A DNA stretch of 30,781 nt from JBHOQX01 sp042408595 (GTDB lineage Bacteria > Chloroflexota > Chloroflexia > Chloroflexales > Roseiflexaceae), in assembly GCA_042408595.1 (NCBI GenBank), contig JBHOQX010000004.1, forward strand, positions 1 to 30,781, read 5' to 3'. The translations under genes were made by a program, and so were the position numbers. Below the pieces are notes generated by a model. It was not told the origin of the DNA, made no database searches, and saw only the letters and a program-made list of their open reading frames with translations. Below are positions 7,847 through 14,005 of the stretch, piece by piece. Every line of letters starts with the position of its first letter. Positions within the stretch are counted from its first letter, which is position 1.

Positions 7847-7917
7847 ATCCGCAGGCATGCCGGCCCACCCCCGCCCGCCGCCGCCGCCGGTGCACCCACC
7901 GACCCCCGGAGCGTGCC

Positions 7918-8505
7918 ATGCGCCGCCCTGAGCCCCCGATCGAACCTGCGCCGCCCACCGAGCACCGCCCGACCGTCACCGTCGTCTGCGACCTGGCGAC
8001 GGTGGCCGCGGCGACGACCCGGTACCTTGCCGCCGCCGGCCTGGCCGCCACGCCCGACGCGCCGGTTGTGGCATTGATCGACGCGCCGGTCGGGTTTGCG
8101 CTCCACGCACTGGAGTCCGGGCCGTGCGCCGGGCGCCAGCGGGTGGTCGTGATGACATGGAACCCCTGCCCGGAGTACTGGGAGGACCTCTGGGAGTTCT
8201 CTCCGGCGGTGCTGGTCGCCCAGGACCTGCTCGATGTCCGCGCGGCGGTGGCGCTTGCCGCGCGGGGCGGCGGCGGGCGGTTCACGCCGGAGCAGGCATC
8301 GCCGCTGACCGCCTGCGAGCGCCGGGTGCTGCGCCTCTTGGCGCACGGGCGCGACAACCAGCAGATCGCCCGTGCGCTGGGGATCAGACATCAGAGCGTT
8401 CGCAATGTTGCGAGCGCGATCTACCGGAAACTGGATTTGTCCCACCGCGGCGATGCGTTGTTGTATTACTGGGGCATCTGGCGCTGGGGGCGGCGGGCGA
8501 CGTAG
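7918..8505 (+). CDS. LuxR-type HTH regulator with a degenerate receiver-like N-terminus
   Basis: 195 residues. The C-terminus (about 128-185: PLTACERRVLRLLAHGRDNQQIARALGIRHQSVRNVASAIYRKLDL) is a LuxR/NarL tetrahelical DNA-binding domain, so the protein is a transcription regulator. The first 120 residues have the alternating hydrophobic-strand pattern of a receiver domain (VTVVCDLATVAAATTRYLAAAGL, PVVALIDA, RVVVMTW, PAVLVAQDLL), but the phospho-acceptor aspartate and its acidic partners are not apparent, so control by phosphorylation is doubtful. The start is the ATG after CCGGAGCG and just downstream of a TTGACA/TACACT promoter; the frame is open upstream but lies before that promoter. It precedes two AT-richer secreted-protein genes on the same strand, and may regulate them (inference). 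Confidence 0.85.
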   Translation: MRRPEPPIEPAPPTEHRPTVTVVCDLATVAAATTRYLAAAGLAATPDAPVVALIDAPVGFALHALESGPCAGRQRVVVMTWNPCPEYWEDLWEFSPAVLVAQDLLDVRAAVALAARGGGGRFTPEQASPLTACERRVLRLLAHGRDNQQIARALGIRHQSVRNVASAIYRKLDLSHRGDALLYYWGIWRWGRRAT

Positions 8506-8575
8506 CCGGTGGACAGGACAAATGTACCGTGCGAGAGAGTACATGTGTAACTTACGGAGTGGGTGTGGAGATGAC

Positions 8576-8581
8576 TATAAT
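8576..8581 (+). promoter_or_regulatory. -10 box upstream of the secreted protein gene
   Basis: A perfect TATAAT in the 168-nt gap after the LuxR-like gene. The best -35 candidate is a poor TTACGG 18 nt upstream, which would suit an activator-dependent promoter. It predicts a leader of about 85 nt. Confidence 0.45.
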
Positions 8582-8673
8582 GCGATTACCGCTGGTTCTA
8601 GTCAAAGAACGCTTCAGACATGACAAAGACAAACATCAAGGTTCATTTAATTATAGGCAGAAAGGGATAATCT

Positions 8674-9306
8674 ATGCAACGTCCAAAAGTAATCGCATTT
8701 GTTCTCGCAGTGGTACTTGCTCTTGCGGCAACACCGCGAGCCTTTGCTGATCCTTGGTATGCAGGAAACCAACGAATATCGGTTTACGGGGCCGGAGGTA
8801 CTATTTTTACACCAGCTGGCCCGCCCACCCTTGTTAATCATGATCAAAGTGGCGAATATAGCTGGATTGGAACAAATGCTGGAGGGGGCTGGATCCAAAC
8901 AGGCTGGGCATATATACCATGGAATGGACTGTCTCCAGCCACACAATACACTGAATGGTTAGCCAGCGGCTTATATAGCGGAATAACCCCACATGGGACA
9001 CAGTGTTGGGGTTGTGCCGCCGATTATAAGGTAGATTATACCGGTTCTAATACATGGTATGCATATATTAATGGTGTTAGACAAACTAGCGGAGTTTACC
9101 CTATTCCAGGCGGGATTACAGCTCAGGCGCTACTCGAGGTTCATTACAGCTCATCTAATCAGGCTAGCACATATTTCAAAAATATTGCATATAAGACGTC
9201 ATCTGGTTCTTGGAAAAGCTTTGACCAAGCGAACTGGATACAGGATTCTCCTTATAGAGTTAACAGTACAGCATACAAATATCATTGGACGTCTTATGGT
9301 CCGTGA
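8674..9306 (+). CDS. Secreted tryptophan-rich protein of unknown function
   Basis: 210 residues with a clear Sec signal peptide (RPKVIAFVLAVVLALAATPRAFA, cleavage probably after Ala25). The mature part is rich in aromatic residues (11 Trp) and Gly, with GGGWIQTGWAYIPW, ATQYTEWL, NTWYAYINGVRQTSG and FKNIAYKTSSGSWKSF. This pattern resembles secreted beta-sandwich proteins of Actinobacteria and Chloroflexota that have a W-Q-GW core and a late Y-NG turn; I cannot name the family. Two cysteines in QCWGC could form a CxxC disulfide. AAAGGG lies 8 nt before the ATG. Base composition is clearly lower in G+C than the surrounding genes and rare A/T-ending codons are frequent, which points to recent acquisition. 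Confidence 0.75.
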   Translation: MQRPKVIAFVLAVVLALAATPRAFADPWYAGNQRISVYGAGGTIFTPAGPPTLVNHDQSGEYSWIGTNAGGGWIQTGWAYIPWNGLSPATQYTEWLASGLYSGITPHGTQCWGCAADYKVDYTGSNTWYAYINGVRQTSGVYPIPGGITAQALLEVHYSSSNQASTYFKNIAYKTSSGSWKSFDQANWIQDSPYRVNSTAYKYHWTSYGP

Positions 9307-9382
9307 CATCCCGCTTACTGGAAGATGGGTTTCATGTTGATTAACTCGCTCAGCTCGAAAGGAATCAGAATCGTCATCCTCT

Positions 9383-9404
9383 GTACGTATCCCGGTACGT
9401 ATCC
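9383..9404. repeat. Direct repeat GTACGTATCC x2
   Basis: Two 10-bp copies separated by CG in the gap between the two secreted-protein genes; each contains the palindrome TACGTA. This could be an operator-like site (speculative). Confidence 0.5.
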
Positions 9405-9525
9405 TGCTGAAACTATAAGTTAGTTGCTTCTCGGTGCTAAACTGCCCGATCAACATCTGATAGCTGTCTCGATATTTATCATTGTAGGACAAAACCGCTC
9501 AAATTCACTCAAACGGAGGTAGTAT

Positions 9526-10326
9526 ATGGGTCGCCAGTATAACGTTCGTCTCATCTTCATTACATCCTTTCTGCTAGCAGTTTGCATAATAGAAATAGTT
9601 GGAGTTAGTCAGGCACATGCGCAGGATGATGCAATTTCACGTCTAGAAAGGAATCTAAAAAGCAAAGGTGTCCCAGTGAAAGAGGTGAAGATCAAGAGCA
9701 GGTTGCCATTTCGAGTGGAGATTGTAACGCAAAGTACAACATCTACCCAAACCGCTGCACCTGATGACGCGTTTAACCAAGCTATTATACACTTGGAAAC
9801 AAGCCTTGCGCGACGCCGTGGCGACAAATTCGAACGCGTGCAGGAAACCGTAGTAAATACTAATGGACAGGAAATATATTCTGCAGATCTTGATATAGAT
9901 CCAGGTCTAGAAAAGGCGAGATTTTCGCCATCTCTGACGGATAATACTATTGTAGAAAAGGCGCTGCGCGAGAAAATACCACTAGGCCAGCTATTTATTA
10001 ATAATCTAAGTGTAACTCAAGATATGGATGGAGCACATGTCATAACAATGACATTGTCTACTCAGGATCTATCGTCAGATAACACCTCAGTAGCTCCGTT
10101 TATGACCGCTGTGCATAGAAAAACAGACGAACTCATGGCAGATAATGGAGCGCGGTTCGCGACACCGGAAATAATCGTCAATGACGCTAATGGACAACCA
10201 CTGCTCAAATATTTTAAGGAGTTTTTGCCGGCTGATGAAAGAGAGTATTGGTGGCAGGCAGATGGAATGACACAAGACTGGTTTCCGCATCCACCTCTTC
10301 CAAAAACCCATGAAAACCATACTTAA
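9526..10326 (+). CDS. Secreted or periplasmic protein of unknown function
   Basis: 266 residues. The hydrophobic N-terminus (LIFITSFLLAVCIIEIVGVSQAHA, cleavage expected after AHA about residue 32) is a Sec signal peptide; the mature protein is hydrophilic and mixed alpha/beta, with two similar stretches (AFNQAIIHLETSLARRRGDKF and APFMTAVHRKTDELMADNGARF) each followed by a strand ending in VN-TNGQEI or VNDANGQPL. This suggests an internal duplication of about 110-130 residues. No catalytic motif or known family is recognised. A strong SD (GGAGGT) lies 5 nt before the ATG. Like the gene before it, it is AT-rich for this region, so the two probably arrived together; the gap between them is 219 nt. 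Confidence 0.72.
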   Translation: MGRQYNVRLIFITSFLLAVCIIEIVGVSQAHAQDDAISRLERNLKSKGVPVKEVKIKSRLPFRVEIVTQSTTSTQTAAPDDAFNQAIIHLETSLARRRGDKFERVQETVVNTNGQEIYSADLDIDPGLEKARFSPSLTDNTIVEKALREKIPLGQLFINNLSVTQDMDGAHVITMTLSTQDLSSDNTSVAPFMTAVHRKTDELMADNGARFATPEIIVNDANGQPLLKYFKEFLPADEREYWWQADGMTQDWFPHPPLPKTHENHT

Positions 10327-10372
10327 CGCTCTAGCCCTGCGATTTCACGCGTGAGGCGGTTCACTGCTTCGC

Positions 10373-11611
10373 TCAGCATAGCTTGTCGATCGATTGGTAG
10401 CGGTCGGTGGTCGGTCGTCGCCCCGCAGCAGCAGCGCCAGCCCCCACCGCTGCCGCTAGCCCCACCGCCGCGAAGACCAGCCACGGCAGCGCCGGGGCGC
10501 CGAGCTGCCGCCCCAGGCCGTAGAGCGCCCCGCCGGCCAGGTTGCCCAGCCCGCCGCCCAACGCCAGCGCCAGCGCCGCCACGCCGAAGTACGAGCCGAG
10601 CGCCGCCGGGTTCGCCAGCTCCGCTGTGACCGTCTGCTGGCTGGGGGCGACGAGCAGCGCGCCCAGCGAGAAGCAGGCGACGCACGCGAGCAGCGCCGCC
10701 ACACCGCCGGCGAACGCGACCAGCCCCAGCCCGAGCGCCATCAGCAGCATCCCGAGGACCAGGATCGCGCTGGCATCCAGCCAGCGCATCGCCAGGCGGA
10801 TGAGCGGGTATTGCAGGGCGATGCTCATCCCCGAGTTGAGCGCATACACCCAACTCACCGCCGCGGCCGTCCCGGCGAGCGCCCGGGCCTCCAGCGGCAG
10901 CGCGATCGAGAGCTGCACCCACATGAACCAGTAGCCCATCAGCAGCAGGTTGAACAGCATGAACCGGCGGTCGCGCAACGCCAACGCGATGCCCTCGGTC
11001 AAGCCGCGGTCGCCGCTGGCGACCCGCACCGGCGGCAGGAAGAGCAGCGTGACGAGGAAGGTGATCAGGAAGCAGAACGCCGCGCCGAGCGCCACCAGCG
11101 CGAAATCGTAGGGCAGCAGCAGCGCGCCGGCCAGCGGCCCAACCGCCATGCCGACGCCGCTGATTGCCCCCTGGAGCGCGTAGAAGCGCGGCCGGTTGCG
11201 TTCGTCGGTCAGCGCGGCGATCGCGGCGGACTTCGGCGAGTCGAACAGCGCGCCGCCGAGCGCCGCCAGCGTCGCCGTGAGCAGCAGGAGCGGGAAGGTC
11301 GTCGCAGCGGCCATCCAGGCGAAGCCGGCGGCCCGCAGCAGCAGCCCGGCGCAGATCAGCCACTTCGCGCCGACGCGGTCGGCCAGCATCCCGCCGACGA
11401 GCGTCAGCCCCTGCTGCGTCACCTGGCGCACCGCCAGCACCAGGCCGATCGCCGCCGCCGACCAGCCCAGCCCATCGACGTAGTGCACCGAGATCAGCGG
11501 GATGACCATGAAGAAGCCGCCCCACATGAAAAACGTATCGACCAGCAGGGCGATCAGGCCGCGCCGCCGCGCCGCGGGGCTCAGGCGCTCAGGTGGGAGG
11601 GGTGGGTGCAT
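10373..11611 (-). CDS. mdtH: MFS multidrug-type exporter, MdtH-like
   Basis: 412 residues and 12 predicted membrane segments. The N-terminus (LIALLVDTFFMWGGFFMVIPLISVHYVDGLGWSAAAIGLVLAVRQ then QQGLTLVGGMLADRVGAK) contains the MFS motif A (GGMLADRVGAK) and follows Escherichia MdtH almost segment by segment, including LGGALFDSPKSAAI, RDRRFMLFNLLLMGYWF, and GSYFGVAALALALGGGLGNLAGGALYGLG. Such pumps expel hydrophobic drugs by proton antiport; the substrate here is unknown. An AAGGT lies 6 nt before the ATG. The last 15 or so residues (RRPTTDRYQSIDKLC) are encoded by GACCGACCACCGACC-type repeat DNA and look like a tail added by the adjoining repeat. It converges with the AT-rich island. Confidence 0.9.
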   Translation of the reverse strand: MHPPLPPERLSPAARRRGLIALLVDTFFMWGGFFMVIPLISVHYVDGLGWSAAAIGLVLAVRQVTQQGLTLVGGMLADRVGAKWLICAGLLLRAAGFAWMAAATTFPLLLLTATLAALGGALFDSPKSAAIAALTDERNRPRFYALQGAISGVGMAVGPLAGALLLPYDFALVALGAAFCFLITFLVTLLFLPPVRVASGDRGLTEGIALALRDRRFMLFNLLLMGYWFMWVQLSIALPLEARALAGTAAAVSWVYALNSGMSIALQYPLIRLAMRWLDASAILVLGMLLMALGLGLVAFAGGVAALLACVACFSLGALLVAPSQQTVTAELANPAALGSYFGVAALALALGGGLGNLAGGALYGLGRQLGAPALPWLVFAAVGLAAAVGAGAAAAGRRPTTDRYQSIDKLC

Positions 11612-11735
11612 GAAGACCTTGACGACGGACGAAAGACGGCGATCAGACGACGGTCAGACGGTCCGAAAGTTGATCGCTTCGATCTGACCGTCTGACTTCT
11701 GACTGTCTGCCCTCTCGAATTACGCGTTCCGCTCC
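11612..11735. repeat. GACGGTCAGACGG / GACGAAAGACGG repeat block
   Basis: The gap between the MFS and EamA genes is made largely of GACGACGGACGAAAGACGG and CAGACGGTC units, followed by their complements (GACCGTCTGA, GACTGTCTGCC). It could fold into a long imperfect hairpin centred near 11674. Confidence 0.6.
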
Positions 11736-11772
11736 CGCGGCGCGAGGCGCGCCGCCGCCGGGCGGGGGCGGA

Positions 11773-12636
11773 TCAGCCATTCGCCAGCGCGATGCCGCCG
11801 ATCACCAGCCCAAGGCCGATCAGTGTATTCGCCGCGATCGGCTCGTTCAGCAGCAGCGCGCCGTACACCAGCGCCACCGGCGGCGTCAGGTAGGTTACCG
11901 TGCTGGTGCGGGTGGCGCCGAGCCGCTCCAGCAGCCAGTAGAACATGATATACGCCACCGCGGTGCCGAACACCGCCAGCGCCAGCACCGCCGCCAGCGG
12001 CCAGAACGACGGCACGGCGCGCGGCGCGCCGTCGATCACCAGCGCGATCGGGATGATCAGGACGGCCCCGGCGAAGATCTGGCCGGCGGCCGGCACCAGC
12101 GGCGGTGCGCCGCGGAACGCCTGCCGGGCGTAGATCGCCGTGATCGCATAGCAGACCGCCGCCAGCAGCACCGCCAGCTTCCCCTGCGTCCCGGCGCTGG
12201 ACAGATCCAGGTTGTCGAGACCGACGGCGAGGACCACGCCGGCGAAGCCGAGCCCGACCCCCAGCAGCCGCCCGCCGCGCAGCCGCTCGGCGCGCGTCCA
12301 GACATACGTCAGCAGCGCGGTGAAGAGCGGCGTCGTGGCGTTCAGGATGGCGGTCAGCCCGCTGGGGATGGACTGCTCGGCCCAGGTGATCAGCAGGAAC
12401 GGCGCGACCACGCCGAGCGCGCCGAGCACGAACAGGTCGATCCAGCCACGGCGGCTGGCCGGCAGGCGCGCGCCGCTGGCGTAGAGCACCACCAGCAGCA
12501 GCGCCGCGCCGACCACCAGGCGCACGGCCACCAGGCTGGCCGGCGGGATCTCGGCCACGCCGACTTTGATGAACAGGAACGACGCGCCCCAGATCGCGCC
12601 GAGCACCAGCAGCACCGCCAGGTAGCGTACACGCAT
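11773..12636 (-). CDS. EamA/RhaT-family (DMT) transporter
   Basis: 287 residues with ten predicted helices and two EamA repeats: the first begins LLVLGAIWGASFLFIKVGVAEIPPASLVAVRLVVGA, the second KLAVLLAAVCYAITAIYARQAF. The end-of-repeat patterns ALTYVWTRAERLRGGRLLGVGLGFAGVVL and YGALLLNEPIAANTLIGLGLVIGGIALA are typical. Members move metabolites or amino acids outwards; the substrate cannot be predicted. The start chosen is the ATG of MRVRYLAVLLVLG, which opens the first helix. Its SD is poor; a longer upstream frame adds a non-conserved stretch and overlaps the promoter. A minus-strand TGGTACAAT lies about 100 nt upstream. Confidence 0.88.
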   Translation of the reverse strand: MRVRYLAVLLVLGAIWGASFLFIKVGVAEIPPASLVAVRLVVGAALLLVVLYASGARLPASRRGWIDLFVLGALGVVAPFLLITWAEQSIPSGLTAILNATTPLFTALLTYVWTRAERLRGGRLLGVGLGFAGVVLAVGLDNLDLSSAGTQGKLAVLLAAVCYAITAIYARQAFRGAPPLVPAAGQIFAGAVLIIPIALVIDGAPRAVPSFWPLAAVLALAVFGTAVAYIMFYWLLERLGATRTSTVTYLTPPVALVYGALLLNEPIAANTLIGLGLVIGGIALANG

Positions 12637-12733
12637 GGATAGGGCCCTCTCCGCATGAAGAACGGACGGCGACACGGCCCCCGCGGCCGTCGTCCGTCCG
12701 TCGCGCGAGCCGCTCCGGCTCGCCACTGCCTCT

Positions 12734-12742
12734 ATTGTACCA
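12734..12742 (-). promoter_or_regulatory. Extended -10 element (TGGTACAAT)
   Basis: Minus-strand TGG + TACAAT upstream of the EamA transporter, with no recognisable -35. Confidence 0.5.
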
Positions 12743-12872
12743 GCCGTGTACAGGGACAACATCGGGCGCGGGACGGAGACAAACCGCCCAGGTGGGCAGG
12801 GGACGGTGTTGGAGCGAGGCGTTCCGCCAGGGACGCGGGCGGGGGCCGGTCAGACGGCAGCGCGCCGCGTCC

Positions 12873-13865
12873 CTACCGGCGCTCCGCAAGCGCCTCGGGG
12901 TTGACCGGGTTCGGCGCGGGCTGGCCGGTGAGCACGGCGACCAGATTGCGGGCGGCGGTCGTCGCCATGCGGGTGCGGGTTCGCACGGTCGCGCTGCCGA
13001 TGTGCGGCGTGGCGACGACGTTCGGCAGTCCCAGGAGCGGGTGGTCCGCACCGATCGGCTCGCGCTCGAAGACATCCAGCCCCGCCGCCCAGGGCCGCCC
13101 CTGGCGCAGCGCCTCGGCCAGCTCCGCCTCACGCACAATCGGCCCGCGGGCGACGTTCACGAACACGCTGGTCGGCTTCATCAGCGCGAACTCGCGTGCG
13201 CCGAACATGCCGCGCGTCTCATCGGTCAGCGGCACCGTCACAACCACGAAATCCGCCGCGCGCAGCAGGTCGTCCAACGGGCGGTAGGCCGCGCCGGTGG
13301 CGGCCTCGAGCTCCGGCGCACGGCGGCGGTTGTGGTACAGGATGGGCATGCCGAAGCCAACGGCGCGCCGCGCCACGGCCCCGCCGATCCGACCCGCCCC
13401 GACGATCCCGAGGGTCGCGCCGGAGACCTCCTGGCCGACCATAAACATCGGCGACCAGCTCGTCCACGCGCCGCGCTCGATCAGTTTCTGCCCTTCCACC
13501 ACCCGGCGGGCGGCGGCCAGCAGCAGCGCCCAGGCCAGGTCGGCGGTCGTCTCGGTGAGCACATCGGGGGTGTTGGTCAGCAGCACACCGCGGGCGGTGA
13601 GGGCCGGCACGTCGGCGTTGTCGTAGCCGACGGCCATATTCGCCACGACGCGCAGGCGCGGCGCGGCGTCGAGGAGCTCGACATCCACCCGGTCGGAGAG
13701 CATGGTCAGCAGGCCGTCGGCGCGGGCGGCGGCGCGCAGCAGCACCGCGCGCGGCACGGGCTGGTCGTCGCTGTCCCAGATGTCGTAGTCGCACGCCGCG
13801 GCGACGATCTCGAGCGCAGCCGGCGGCAGGCGGCGGGTGATGTAGGCGTGGGGGCGGGCTGTCAT
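12873..13865 (-). CDS. D-isomer 2-hydroxyacid dehydrogenase (glyoxylate/hydroxypyruvate reductase type)
   Basis: A 330-residue NAD(P)H-dependent reductase of 2-oxoacids. The layout is canonical: a catalytic-domain start (ITRRLPPAALEIV), VVANMAVGYDNADVPALTARGVLLTNTPDVLTETTADLAWAL, the Rossmann motif GIVGAGRIGGAVARRA, and the catalytic triad Arg in VNVARGPIVRE, Glu in DVFEREP and His in VATPHIGSAT. The VGYDN and LTETTADLA segments are those of glyoxylate reductases (GyaR/GhrB), so glyoxylate or hydroxypyruvate is the likely substrate. GGAGGG lies 9 nt before the ATG. It is not obviously in an operon; the downstream gene is a transporter with its own promoter. Confidence 0.9.
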   Translation of the reverse strand: MTARPHAYITRRLPPAALEIVAAACDYDIWDSDDQPVPRAVLLRAAARADGLLTMLSDRVDVELLDAAPRLRVVANMAVGYDNADVPALTARGVLLTNTPDVLTETTADLAWALLLAAARRVVEGQKLIERGAWTSWSPMFMVGQEVSGATLGIVGAGRIGGAVARRAVGFGMPILYHNRRRAPELEAATGAAYRPLDDLLRAADFVVVTVPLTDETRGMFGAREFALMKPTSVFVNVARGPIVREAELAEALRQGRPWAAGLDVFEREPIGADHPLLGLPNVVATPHIGSATVRTRTRMATTAARNLVAVLTGQPAPNPVNPEALAERR

Positions 13866-13937
13866 ATGCTGCTACCCTCCATCACATCAGCGAAGCACAG
13901 AGGAACCGAGGAGCCAATGAACAGCGGGGCAAGAAAG

Positions 13938-13952
13938 GAATACGCAGTATTC
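13938..13952. repeat. Short palindrome GAATAC-GCA-GTATTC
   Basis: A 6-bp perfect dyad with a 3-nt centre in the gap upstream of the hydroxyacid dehydrogenase gene. This could be an operator, but only one copy is seen. Confidence 0.4.
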
Positions 13953-13959
13953 GTCTTCT

Positions 13960-14005
13960 ACAGTTGTCACCCTGTCATCTTGCCACTGTGTCATCGTGTC
14001 ACCCC
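13960..14005. repeat. TGTCA-type repeat tract at the ATPase 3' end
   Basis: GTTGTCACCCTGTCATCTTG, then CACTGTGTCATCGTGTCACC: TGTCA(C/T) units every 8-14 nt. The last codons and the TGA of the P-type ATPase are made of this repeat. A similar tract holds the fadN stop codon at 266-295. Confidence 0.65.

Larger units (their letters stand above)
7582..7917. other. Divergent promoter region with GGGTC repeats
   Basis: About 340 nt between two divergent genes. The left end is a block of GGGGTCAGG/GGGTTCGGG units (7584-7615). A minus-strand extended -10 and a plus-strand -35/-10 pair follow. Protein-like reading was not found. Confidence 0.6.

Noticed and set aside
8647..8946. Minus-strand frame opposite the first secreted protein
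   Set aside because: No SD or family features; plus-strand gene has signal peptide, SD and TATAAT.
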